Assembly: GCA_039704465.1 (NCBI GenBank)
Contig: JASFAU010000012.1
Span: forward strand, 682,001 to 746,000
DNA: 64,000 nt
Direction: 5' to 3'
DNA from: Plasmodiophora brassicae
Lineage: Eukaryota > Endomyxa > Phytomyxea > Plasmodiophorida > Plasmodiophoridae
Below the pieces are notes generated by a model that searched no databases, had not been told where the DNA came from, and worked only from the letters and a program-made list of their open reading frames with translations. Both the position numbers and the translations under genes were made by a program. Positions 1-9,094 of the stretch are shown here, one piece after another (positions within the stretch are counted from its first letter, which is position 1; every line of letters starts with the position of its first letter).

Positions 1-2150
1 TACAAGCCTACATTGACGCCCCCGTTCGCGATCAGCGCCTCGTGAACAAGGACTGTCTCGGCGCTGTTGCACGCTGCCGGGTAGGAGGTCTTTGAGTCGA
101 TCAGGATGTGATCGGCCTTAGAGAGGTCGGCATACTGGTCGACGTACACGTGGCAGACACCGTCGGCATGGCCCAGGACGGGAATGCGGGTGTTTCCCTT
201 GATGAAGTTCACCAGATCGGATGACCCGCGAGGGATCACCAGGTCTATGCAGTCATCCAGCTGCAGCAGCTCGCCAATGTCTTCGCGGGACTCGACGAGC
301 TGAAGGACATCGCGAGGGACGGCCCCGTTGCTCGACCGCTCGATCGCCTCGACGATCGTGGAATGCAGAATTCGGTTCGTGTGTGCTGCTTCTTTGCCAC
401 CCTTCAGCAGCAGCCCGTTCCCGCTCTGAAGCGCTGCCAGCATTCGTTAGCAAACAGCGCCATGTAAAGGGTATGACAAGAACAGACCTAGAGACGCAAT
501 CTGAGGGAGCGCATCCGGGCGCGATTCGAAGATGATGAGCAGAACGCCGATCGGCGCCGCTTCTTGAACCAGGATAAGCCCAGGCGCCAGCTCCGTCTTA
601 CGATGAACTCGGGACAGAGGATCCGGGCCGGATGCCAGCTGTCGAATGCCAGCGCAGAGCGCTGCCAGCTTCGGTCCCGTTAGCACGAGCCTGGAACCAC
701 GTCAGGAACGTGCAACAATTATACCTATGCTGGTACCTGTCAGCCATCGCTTTGGACATGCCCGACCCTACTGCAGCATCCAGGTCGCGCTGGTTCTCCT
801 TATGGATCGCTGCCGAATTCGCTGCAAGGGCATCGGCAATTGCCAGCAGAACCGCAGATCGATGCTCGCTGCCGAGACCGCATTGAGCCAAGCATTGACG
901 AGAAGCATGATGGTATACCTTGACAAAGAGCACAGTGACCGGGATGCATCCCGCGCGAGCTGAGCTTGCTGGCGTGGGGACACGCTATCATCAAACGACA
1001 TGGACGAGAATAGAGTGCCAACGGTGGCACCACCGCAAACGTCAAGGATTGAGTTCTGTTTGTGGCCAGACGCGATCACGACGGCGCCAACGCCACGTGA
1101 AATGGCGTCCAGGGATGCGGCGATCTTGGCCTGCATGCCACCTCGGCCGACCCTGGACTTGGCGCCGAGTTCGACCTCCGTGTTGGCACGGTAGAAGTGC
1201 ATGACACGTGGCGCGACGCCTTTCTTCACAGATTCGGGCGGCGTGAAGTACAACCCGTCGACGTCGGTCAACAGGATCTGGAGCTGGACACCGATCACAG
1301 ACGACACGATGGATGCCAGCGAATCATTGTCCCAGAAGATGTGCCCATCGCTGTCCGTCAGCGGCGTTTCTCGATTCGTCATCACATCGTTCTCGTTGAT
1401 GATCGGGATGATGCCGATCGACAGCAGCGTGTTGATCGTCGACGCGAACTGGTCAACCCAGAATTAAGCAGGAACGAGAACCGGCACACAACGAGGCATA
1501 CGCTCTTGCGTTTCTCGGGCGAGCTGAAATCCGAGTCCATGACGAGGACCTGAGCGCACCTGATATCGTGCATGGAGAACAGCTGCTCGTACAGCGACAT
1601 GATACGCGACTGGCCAGCAGCAGCGCACGCCTGGGATTGGGTCAGCGATTACCGGACGGGGGGATCGGCTTCCCGGCCGGACGGTACCCTACCTTCGGAT
1701 CCCAGTCGTGCGGTGTCGGGTTGTTGAGGTCTCCCATCTGAGATCGCAGCGACGACATCATAATGGCCTGCTTGTTCAGCTTGCGCCGCCCAGCGCCGAC
1801 AGCACCCGATGTCACTAGGACAATACGTTTGTTGCGCTCGTGCAGAGCCGTGATCTGAATCGTGGGAACCCGCCCATGTTGATATTCGTTCCCAGCGCGG
1901 AAAGACGTTCCCGCAACCGACCTGTTCAACGAGATGGCCGACGCGACCAAGAGCGAGGTGCCCTTTATCCGACGTGACTGTCGGGTGCTCAGACACTGGC
2001 CGGCGGGCAACCGCATGACAGGAACATACCGACTCCAGTGCCGACTTTGACCAGAATCAAGTCGCATTTATGGAAATCGTGCCGACTCAGGGCGTGGGCC
2101 CGGGGCACGGGACCATCCCCTTCGGCCATTGACGTCGAGTTGTCAGGCAT
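1..2150 (-). CDS. P5CS: Delta1-pyrroline-5-carboxylate synthase (P5CS), 3' end cut by window
   Basis: Bifunctional enzyme of proline synthesis: an N-terminal glutamate 5-kinase phosphorylates glutamate and a C-terminal gamma-glutamyl-phosphate reductase makes the semialdehyde. I place eight exons: 2150-2030, 1977-1922, 1854-1693, 1630-1502, 1448-919, 868-737, 690-488 and 433 to beyond position 1. All joins are GT-AG and in frame. The kinase part shows [52 protein letters not shown] and [15 protein letters not shown]. The reductase part shows [62 protein letters not shown] and [11 protein letters not shown], which holds the catalytic Cys. The last part of the reductase lies outside the window. 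The start at 2150 is the first ATG; 2129 is an alternative. The fused kinase-reductase is typical of animals, plants and many protists; fungi use two separate proteins. Confidence 0.95.
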
Positions 2151-2432
2151 GGCCCCTGGGCACAAGGGGACGAGCTCGCCGAACGGGCAGGAGGAACGCA
2201 GTCCGCGACGGAGTGTTGCGCGCGACGATCGGACCTCGTCCAGCTCATGGTCGCACGCGGGCGGCACCACCTGCGGCCGTCGCGTTCCTTAGTGACGTAT
2301 TCGAAGCCAGGACCGTGGTGGACTGGATTGGCAATGGCCAATCTATGGGGCCATTGGCTTCATTAATCGCATCTGTCGTTACTCGATTTATTAACCGTTA
2401 GAGCCGTGCTGTGAGGCGTGTTACCAGACCAC

Positions 2433-2505
2433 GGCCGTGTAGTGTAGGTGGTTATCACGACAGACTCTGAATCTGTAGACCAGGGTTCGACTCCCTGCGT
2501 GGCCT
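2433..2505 (+). tRNA. tRNA-Gln (anticodon CTG)
   Basis: A full cloverleaf folds. The acceptor 2433-2439 pairs with 2498-2504 with two G-T pairs. The anticodon stem is 2460-2464 with 2472-2476 and its loop CTCTGAA carries CTG at 2467-2469. The T arm CAGGG/CCCTG spans about 2481-2497. Internal Pol III promoters are visible: an A box near 2440-2451 (TAGTGTAGGTGG) and a consensus B box GGTTCGACTCC at 2484-2494. No intron. The sequence resembles eukaryotic cytosolic tRNA-Gln. Confidence 0.93.
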
Positions 2506-2514
2506 GTTCCGTAC

Positions 2515-2522
2515 TTTTTTTT
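2515..2522 (+). terminator. RNA polymerase III T-tract terminator of tRNA-Gln
   Basis: Eight consecutive T residues begin 10 nt after the tRNA 3' end, which is the standard Pol III stop signal. Confidence 0.85.
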
Positions 2523-2604
2523 CCGCTGGACACACCTGATGACACCCATTGGGTTTTAGAGTCCGTGAAACAGCAATGGGCACGTGCAGCAGAGTATTGC
2601 ATCG

Positions 2605-2756
2605 GGTACCCGTACCCGTACCCACCCGCTTACCCACCCGTACCCGTAGGGTTTGGGCAGGGTTCGGGTAACGGAAATTATGAGACGGGCGGGTACGGGC
2701 GGGTAGGCGCCAAACATTACGGCATACGGGTGGATACGGGTGGGCGCCGCCCTACA
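2605..2756. repeat. Telomere-like ACCCGT / CGGGTA degenerate array, left copy
   Basis: C-strand units (TACCCG, TACCCACCCG) occupy about 2605-2649 and switch to G-strand units (CGGGTA, GGGCGGGTA, GGATACGGGTGG) from about 2649 to 2752, forming an internal palindrome. The G runs could form quadruplexes. Confidence 0.8.
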
Positions 2757-3116
2757 ATTCACATCAGCTTTAACATGAGAGTGGCTATACACTATACAGT
2801 ACATGTACAATAAATCAGTGCTCGGCTGCCCGCACCATCAACAACATCCCGCGATACAGAGTGAGAGTCCATTTTTGTCTGCCTGCGGACTGCAGCCTGC
2901 TGCGATAGGCCAACCATGCGGTCGTCTACCGGGCGGCGGCTGTCTGCGGAGTCCGCAAGTCCGGGGCTGCACCTGAGCTCAGAACACTATTTGGAGAAGC
3001 CGCGTTGTGGGACCTGGTGGCCCACCAGGTCTTCAGCGAGACGCCGCAGTGCTGCTGACGAACAGCCTGTGAAGCTGCAGAAAGGCAATAACGGACACCA
3101 ACACACCTACGTAAGC

Positions 3117-3175
3117 CTCCGACGCAGTATTCGAACTACTGACGGTGATTAGCAGGCTCCTACGTTGCGCCACCA
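3117..3175 (-). pseudogene. Decayed tRNA-Ser(GCT)-like sequence
   Basis: On the minus strand an A-box-like TGGCGCAACGTAGG is followed by CTGCTAA, which resembles the tRNA-Ser(GCT) anticodon loop. A perfect T arm follows (stem 3125-3129 with 3137-3141, loop GTTCGAA) and then a 3' acceptor-like CGTCGGAG. The 5' acceptor does not pair, the anticodon stem has mismatches and the variable arm is missing, so it is not a working tRNA. It lies inside the inverted-repeat element and may be a tRNA-derived (SINE-like) core. Confidence 0.4.
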
Positions 3176-3393
3176 GTCCACCACTCACCAAACTACCCTA
3201 TTCTGTCGAGAGTTGCCCGGCATGTTCTATGCGTTCCAGCGTCAAGTTCGAAGCCAGAATGCAATTGCTCTGACGCTAGCAACCTGGTGACAAATCGCCG
3301 ATCGCTACAGAAACCAGTAACGGTGAATGACGCGTTGTTTCTGCGTTCCTGTCTTAGCGCAAAACAACAACGTCGTAGGCAATAAACTCGGGT

Positions 3394-3515
3394 GAGTTTC
3401 GGGTGGAACGCTAGGGGCACTGGACGGGTACGGGTGGGTACGGGTGCGCGACCTGATAAAACGACGGGTGACGGGTGCGCCAACGGTAGGACGACGGGTA
3501 CGGGTAGGGTAGGAG
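3394..3515. repeat. Telomere-like CGGGTA degenerate array, right copy
   Basis: G-strand units such as CGGGTACGGGTGGGTACGGG, spaced by non-repeat sequence, mirror the C-strand units at 2605-2649. It forms the inner right arm of the proposed element. Confidence 0.75.
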
Positions 3516-3550
3516 CTCAAAAAATAGGCCTTGTGCAATACTCTGACGTG

Positions 3551-4211
3551 CAGCACGGCGGTCTGGGATCTGAGTTCACGTTTGTTGAATAGGTACTGCC
3601 GGAGCGTACAGTGCGGAGTCCTGTACTCTGGCGCGCTAATTCATGGGGTTTCCAGCCTCTCATCGTCACCGAACGCACGCCCACGTCGTTCCAGCCACAA
3701 TATTCGTTTCGGCGTTTGCGGATGCGTCCTGCTTGACTCTCTGCTACGATTCAACTGGGACCGCTGAGGAGACGGCGGCCCAAGGCTGTTCGCGGAAGAC
3801 GTTGGACCGCATTTCATTTGATGGGAATCCGCTGGGCAGCGGTTTCCAGGTCAAGCTCGCAGTAATACGGATCCATCTTGGTCGCAGGTGGAGCTTAAAA
3901 TTGTATTCGTCACGTGTGGGATGACGCTCCACGTATATATGCGAGACGGTACGTGACATCCGGTGTTGCATCTCCGATCCGTTGCACGACTGCTCACACA
4001 CGGTTAACGCCTACACAACGCGAGAAGGGCCACGATATTTGCGAACGATCCCTCAGTCATTATGACCCGATCATGTGGGGTTCTACCCGAATCAGGCGAA
4101 TGAGGTGCCCTGCGCGATCAGATGAACAACGGCGAGTGTTTTTTATCACCGGAGACGGATAACCGCCTGATGCAACGAAGGTGATCAGGCAAAGGGGTAC
4201 CCAGCTGTGGG
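3551..4211. other. Intergenic, no gene seen
   Basis: Short open frames only; none has a recognisable domain, a spliceable partner or coding-like third positions. It presumably holds the 3' flank of the secreted-protein gene that ends at 4212. Confidence 0.5.
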
Positions 4212-4637
4212 TCACTTGTCATCGGGCACGTCCTCGATGGCCAGGGTTTCCAGACGCTGTCGGAGGAGTTCCTCGAAACAGAGCCTCCTATTGAGATCGT
4301 AGAACACCTGCTTGACGGCTATGGCTTTCTTCAGTTGCGATTGCAGACCGGCAATCAGCCTATCCAGATGCTGGTCGGCGTCGGCAACGGCGTCAGGCAG
4401 CCCCATATGCAACCCATTATACATCGCAATCAGCTCGTTGAAGAACGACCGCGGCGCAAACGTTATCGACGCCTGCTTGACAAGCACCTTCGCGTTTCCA
4501 GCCAGGTCGGACAGTCCCATCGCCACCTTCTGCAAATCCCCCAACGTGGAGCGAGCCTCCTCGCGCGGGTCGACGGCGTCGACTATCGGCAGGAGCAGTA
4601 GGGCAACGACGACCGCGCGGAGCAACGCCGTCGCCAT
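4212..4637 (-). CDS. Small secreted helical protein, function unknown
   Basis: About 141 residues from the second ATG (4637), which I prefer because it opens a textbook signal peptide: MATALLRA, then VVVALLLLPIVDA with a probable cleavage after Ala-Val-Asp-Ala. The first ATG (4679) would put 14 polar residues before it. The mature part is predicted mostly helical with many Leu, Ala and Gln, few Cys, no transmembrane segment and no retention signal (ends DVPDDK). It matches no family I recognise. It could be a secreted effector or an extracellular structural protein. Its downstream gene neighbour upstream on the same strand is a coiled-coil protein. Confidence 0.6.
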   Translation of the reverse strand: MATALLRAVVVALLLLPIVDAVDPREEARSTLGDLQKVAMGLSDLAGNAKVLVKQASITFAPRSFFNELIAMYNGLHMGLPDAVADADQHLDRLIAGLQSQLKKAIAVKQVFYDLNRRLCFEELLRQRLETLAIEDVPDDK

Positions 4638-4706
4638 CGCGAAGTCCGGCCTGCTGACCCAAATGGCCACCTCGTGCATTTATAGAGCGGGCAAGTGCCC
4701 ATCGAT

Positions 4707-5276
4707 TCAGCTGTCCTGTTTGAGTAGAAACCGAACCTTCATCTGCAGGTCGGCGATCTCGGATTGGGCCGATTCCAGAGCGGTTCGGCAGTGCCGAAGT
4801 TCGAGGTCCTTGGCCTGCAGGGTTTGCTGGACCTGGGCGTGCTCGTCAGCGGACTGCCGGACCACCCTGGCCTGCGCCTCTTCGCCGGCCACCACCTTCT
4901 CCATCAGGATGCGGATCTGCTCCCGCATGACGGCGCCTTCGGCGTCGGCCGCGTCCCGGCACCGCCTCAGTTCACCGACGATCTCGTCCCGTTCCTGTCG
5001 GGCGCGAGACGCATTCCTGCTCATATCGTCCTTCTCTTTAACCAGCGCCTCCATCTGCGTCCGCATTTCGCCACATAACCGCTCGAGCTGATCGCGCTCC
5101 GCCCGCGTCGACGCGATTACGTCCTGGGCCCTGCTCAATTCGCGCTGCCGATCCTTGGTCAGCGCCGCCGCCAGCGCTAGCGCCCGGCGTGCCTCCGCGC
5201 GTCCCGCCGTCAGCGCCTTGATGTGTCCTGTTGCGTCATCGAGGCACCGCCTCAGGTCCACCACCATCGCCTCCAT
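4707..5276 (-). CDS. Coiled-coil protein, function unknown
   Basis: From the ATG at 5276 (MEAMVVDLRRC) the frame runs 190 residues of almost uninterrupted heptad pattern rich in Arg, Glu, Gln and Ala, for example TRAERDQLERL and LMEKVVAGEEAQARVV, ending KQDS. The open frame extends upstream to 5654 but that part has low-complexity His/Arg/Pro content that looks non-coding. No catalytic or targeting motif is seen. The start lies 177 nt from the divergent start at 5454, so the two may share a promoter region. Confidence 0.6.
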   Translation of the reverse strand: MEAMVVDLRRCLDDATGHIKALTAGRAEARRALALAAALTKDRQRELSRAQDVIASTRAERDQLERLCGEMRTQMEALVKEKDDMSRNASRARQERDEIVGELRRCRDAADAEGAVMREQIRILMEKVVAGEEAQARVVRQSADEHAQVQQTLQAKDLELRHCRTALESAQSEIADLQMKVRFLLKQDS

Positions 5277-5453
5277 CAATATCTCCGACCAGCGATCCCG
5301 AGTCAGCGAATCTTCGCCAGTTGGAGCTGCCGAGCGGCGATGTGCAGCTCCGACTTGCGCCCGGTGCAGGCAGCTGCAGTCCACAGTCGCGTGGACGTTA
5401 ACGTTGCACACACACAGAGTCCGCGGCAACGACGACGAAGGCGCGAGCCGTCG

Positions 5454-6231
5454 ATGGACGTGGGCGGCAATGCGGCGTTCGTCGTGCCCGGGGAGACGGT
5501 GCTGGCCGACGTCCTGTCGCAGGCGGTCGGTCTGGCAGGCCTGAGTGCCAGGTGGGCGAAACGACGCGGCTGACCGGTGTGCGGTGGTCTGACCCGAATG
5601 TCGCGCGCTAGTGACGGGCCCGTCGTCGCCGCCGAACGTCTGCTCAGTGGGCACTTCTTCAAGAACGCCATGACGCTGCGGTTCAAGAGAAACAAGTATG
5701 GCAGCTGGAGGTGGCTGGAAGACATCCCGTTCTGCTTGCCGATGTGCCTCGCCGACCTAATCGGTATCCGCCGTCCGTACGCCATCGTCGGCCTTCCGGG
5801 TGCTGATCGTCGTTTACCTATCAGGGCATCTGCTGGACCAGAAATTCTCGCCGTACCTATCGAGACCGATGCCGGTGAATTGCCACCATTCGAGTAACGC
5901 CGCTCTGCGTCATCTCCTAGGCAGCGACGAGCGTCCGCCGTCGAACGATGGCGATTCGTTGACGTCGAACCACAAGCGTTCCGCGACGACGAAACGGAGG
6001 AGCCGTCCGCGCCCACGAACGACGGACAGCCGACCTATTGCTGTCGGTGATGGCGTGCCTTCGATCACGATCGACATGATACGAGCGATCCCGTCGTATG
6101 CGCTATCGCTATCGTCGTCGACAGGGAACGAGTCGACGTCGACGGACAACGAATCGTCAGCGTCAGGTTCAATGAGGAGGACCCCTCGACGAAAAGCATC
6201 TGGGTCGCTCAAGCGAAGACGAACGCGCTGA
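5454..6231 (+). CDS. Hypothetical protein, tentative three-exon model
   Basis: Starts at ATG 5454 (MDVGGNAAFVVPGETVL). A GTGGGC...CTAG intron near 5553-5610 joins in frame to SDGPVVAAERLLSGHFFKNAM. A second GTATCC...CAG intron at 5764-5824 joins to a tail with GHLLDQKFSPYLSR and a Ser/Arg-rich, acidic C-terminus. If the second intron is retained, one frame instead reads a hydrophobic stretch (VLIVVYLSGHLL) that could span a membrane. A further intron near 5875-5925 would give a shorter tail ending near CCR. An antisense frame (6212-5910) is also open. No family recognised; exon choice is uncertain. Confidence 0.35.
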
Positions 6232-6273
6232 TAGTGGCTACACTGTAGAAGGCGAATACATATCCTCCTGTAG

Positions 6274-7215
6274 TCAGGCGTTTCGCTTGGCGAGCAGATT
6301 CCTGCGAAGTCGATCTCGCGCCTGAATGCCGAACCCGATGCCGTCCAGATACTGGTCCAGGCCGCCGTACCGTTCGTCGATGAACTGGAATAATCGTCGG
6401 ATCACATCGCCGTCCGCCTTGCTGAACTGGTCGCGATCCACGACCCGGGGCAGCAGCGCCTTCCGAGTCTCGATCGGGACAGCGATTGCACTTTGCTCGT
6501 AATCGGCAATGATATCCTCTAGCGGCACGGCAAGCACGGCCAGGATCAGCGCTATGACCAGCCCGGTGCGATCCTTGCCCAGGCTGTTCCAATGAGGACA
6601 ATCAGTGATTCGTCGCGACAGGCACGAAGGAACAACGGACCTGCAATGGACCAGTAGAGGACGGTCCGAGTTCGTGGCGACGACGTGAAGAGCGGTGGAG
6701 ACACACGACGGTGCAAAGGACACTAGAGCACAATTGAAGCCATGCAGGCCATGGCGGGAGAAGACCTCGGCGAACAGTCCGTACAGGCGAGCTTTGCAGC
6801 AGAACAGTGAGTAGACCACGATGAGGAGCGCTTCCCAGAGCGTCGCCATCTGCCAGACGAATCGCAGGATTTGCCAGTGGCCATCAAGCGGGACGGACAC
6901 GAACGATGGCTGTTGAACTGGGGACGCGCGCGCCTCTTCGCAGGGTACGCTTTCCAGACGCCCGCGAAGGCGATTCGTATATCGCGCGTCTGGACCGTCA
7001 GGTCCAGTCACTTGCGCCCATTTGACGATTTCCCGGTCACCGTCCTTGCGGAGGTCGATCACGGTGCGAACTTGGAGATCCGCCAGCAACGCGTGGACAT
7101 CGTCGTCGGATGCGAACAGCGTATGGCCGGATCGGAACAGACGCCCAGGTGCCACACCGGGGCAGAGCTCGGCGACGTCACGAAAGTTCGGGATGCTGTG
7201 GATCCGGTGCGACAT
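6274..7215 (-). CDS. Tyrosine-protein phosphatase, PTP-SIW14/Y_phosphatase3-like
   Basis: Cysteine-based phosphatase. The N-terminus IPNFRDVAELCPGVAPGRLF resembles the NFRD...GRLFRSG opening of this bacterial/eukaryotic family, followed by VRTVIDLRKD. The catalytic CX5R loop is split by an in-frame 60-nt intron (about 6584-6643): LLVHC joins SLGKDRTG, giving HCSLGKDRTG. The C-terminus IADYEQSAIAVPIETRK and the segment ERYGGLDQYLDGIG also fit the family. The middle (about residues 125-165) is poorly matched and may contain another in-frame intron. Start chosen at MSHRIHS (7215); the open frame's earlier codon is TTG. Substrate cannot be told from sequence. Confidence 0.75.
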   Translation of the reverse strand: MSHRIHSIPNFRDVAELCPGVAPGRLFRSGHTLFASDDDVHALLADLQVRTVIDLRKDGDREIVKWAQVTGPDGPDARYTNRLRGRLESVPCEEARASPVQQPSFVSVPLDGHWQILRFVWQMATLWEALLIVVYSLFCCKARLYGLFAEVFSRHGLHGFNCALVSFAPSCVSTALHVVATNSDRPLLVHCRSVVPSCLSRRITDCPHWNSLGKDRTGLVIALILAVLAVPLEDIIADYEQSAIAVPIETRKALLPRVVDRDQFSKADGDVIRRLFQFIDERYGGLDQYLDGIGFGIQARDRLRRNLLAKRNA

Positions 7216-7343
7216 GGTCAACGATGCAATCTGGTCGCGATGGATTTGATGCCTGCGGAAGCTCGGGGCGCGCCGCCGCTAACAATAGGCGGCGGCTGTC
7301 GTGCGTGTGACGGCCTGTGCGCCGCAACGGCTTCGAACGACGA

Positions 7344-8807
7344 CTAGCAGCGTTGAGATCGTGCCTTTACGAAACATTGCAGCAGCGCGCAGACGTTATG
7401 GCCGAGCTCATCGGTCACGTACCCGCCTTCCAGGCAGAACATCGTCGGAGCGGTGATTTGTGATCCAATGCGCGCGCCAATCCTGCCGATCCCTTCCGTC
7501 GTGATGTTGAACGTTGCCAGCGGGTCGGCATGGAAGATATCCATGCCGGCGGACACCAGAACATAGTTCGGCGAATGGTTGTTCACCAGCGTTAACGCTT
7601 GGTCCAGAACAACGAGGTATTCGTCGTCAGCGATATTGGGACCTGATGGCCTAAACTCGTCAGTGAAGGCGGAACGCAACACCGATACACGACGCCGACC
7701 CAGAGGGAAGTTGCGGTGGTACCCTAACCCGGGGCCGCTGCCGATTTCATCCGCTTCACGAAATGATTACGTCCAGCAATGTATAGGTCCTCGTACGCAT
7801 CATACCGTAACCGGCGTAGTAAGGATAGTCGAAGGCCGGGTCGCCATGTACCGACACAGTCAGCACGTCAACACGTTCGAAGAAGATGTCTTGCGTTCCA
7901 TTGCCCGCATGATAACTAGGACAGTCTCCTTTAGACGGCGACCAGCACGTCTACACCACGTACTCAATGTCGAGAATGGCAACTTTGATGCCAGGGCCTT
8001 GCTTGGTGAGCCAGTCAGCGGCTACAGCGATGTTGTTCACGTAGCAATACCCGCCTGCGAATGCCTACGCGACGTTAATCAGTCACATAATCGTGAGGAG
8101 CTACAGCACGACGTACGGCTCCAGCGTGGTGTCCAGGTGGTCGGCAAACAGCCATGGCGGCTGTAGCGCCGGCAGCAAGGTCCCCAGCGGCGCGCAACGC
8201 CACGTCCGCCGACGCCACTGCTGCCTTCCAAGTATGCTGTCCAAGGTCAGACTGGACGGTATCGGCGAAGGAAGCAGTCTTTGAACCTCGACAACAGGGC
8301 ACGCCAGGTCCTTGATATAAAACCCGGCCTTGCCATTGATCGTCCTGGAAGGGAACGTCGACTTCGGTTGCGGGAATGAGGACGGCAGCAGCGGCAGGAT
8401 GTTGCCCCGGTCGTCCACCTGCTGCAACTCGGACCATTCTTGAAACGCAGACTCCAAGAACTGTGCTGCCATTGTGGGATCCCACATGTAATAGCAACAC
8501 GAGAGGTCGTCTCACCTTGATATAACCATCGTCGTGAACGTTTCGAATGGCTTTGACAGTGATCTCGAACTCGTCGACATCGAGAGGTGCTGCCCGAACA
8601 ACAGACCATAGAGCAGGCCAGGACACCAACTCGCGAACGACCGCATCGACGCGTTCGGGGCCCTCCATGAACCTGGCACCGACACGCTCATGAGCACGCC
8701 GGTGTGCCCCACCCGCGCCGGCGCCCGTACCGGTGCTGGACGATCCCGTCAAAGTACTCGTGCGGGGGCGCATGCCGCGCGTGCTCCTCGCTGTACCACA
8801 CCTTCAT
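7344..8807 (-). CDS. Acetylpolyamine amidohydrolase / class II histone deacetylase-like enzyme
   Basis: Zn-dependent deacetylase of the arginase-deacetylase fold. Joined exons give MKVWYSEEHARH at the N-terminus, then FMEGPERVDAVV, NVHDDGYIK, INGKAGFYIKDLACP, HTWKAAVASADVAL, CRPPGHHAG (active-site His pair), GGYCYVNNIAVAADWL, AILDIDYHAGNGTQDIFF (metal-binding Asp and His), SVHGDPAFDYPYYAGYG, VSAGMDIFHADPL (third metal Asp) and CLEGGYV (catalytic Tyr). The ordering and the HGDPAFDYPY segment fit acetylpolyamine amidohydrolases better than class I HDACs. At least six introns of about 50-60 nt; one that first looked 35 nt long resolves to about 50 nt when HTWKAA is taken as the downstream exon start. 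In bacteria the family deacetylates polyamines; here protein or polyamine substrates are both possible. Confidence 0.85.
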
Positions 8808-8893
8808 GCCGCAAACGACCAGCACCGACGACGCCACAGCACGACCCCGTCGACCAGCGCGCAGCTACGCCTCTGCAGTTCCCTACTCGACGC

Positions 8894-8949
8894 TGATGAC
8901 TGGTGACTGGTGACTGATGACTGATGAGTGATGACTGATGACTGATGAG
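8894..8949. repeat. Heptamer tandem repeat, eight units of TGATGAC-like sequence
   Basis: 56 nt divide exactly into eight 7-mers: TGATGAC, TGGTGAC twice, TGATGAC, TGATGAG, TGATGAC twice, TGATGAG. It lies about 90 nt upstream of the deacetylase start. Confidence 0.9.
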
Positions 8950-9072
8950 GCACCAAAAAATGTCGTGTCGAGATGCCACCTGGACGGGGCAGCAGCAGCT
9001 GCAGCACTCCGGAGCAAGCATAGCAGGACGCTCTAACCATGCACGCATACGAAGATATATTACTCTAGGGTG

Positions 9073-9093
9073 GCCGCCGCCGCCGCCGCCGCC
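9073..9093. repeat. (GCC)7 trinucleotide repeat
   Basis: Seven perfect GCC units sit immediately beyond the stop codon of the ATG18-like gene, so in its 3' UTR. Confidence 0.9.
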
Positions 9094-9094
9094 G

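Larger units (their letters stand above)
2581..3550. mobile_element. Candidate non-autonomous inverted-repeat element
   Basis: The left end (2581-2601) contains CAGAGTATTGCA and the right end (3534-3550) contains its exact reverse complement TGCAATACTCTG. Pairing continues outward as CACGT(GC) against ACGTG. Just inside the ends lie C-rich ACCCGT repeats on the left and G-rich CGGGTA repeats on the right, again inverted. No long credible ORF lies between. The element starts 76 nt downstream of the tRNA-Gln gene. Size (about 970 bp) and lack of coding suit a MITE-like or foldback element. I could not find a convincing target-site duplication. Confidence 0.5.

Noticed and set aside
768..1385. 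Tail of the P5CS open frame beyond position 919
   Set aside because: After the Arg-Ser-Leu-Cys-Ser-Leu-Ser segment it loses all family resemblance; it is intron and out-of-frame exon 6 sequence.
2605..3515. A true telomere or chromosome end
   Set aside because: Genes continue on both sides and the repeat strand switches, which a telomere would not do.
8283..8320. A 35-nt intron in the deacetylase gene
   Set aside because: Using a later acceptor (GGACAG before HTWKAA) gives about 50 nt with correct phase and better family match.
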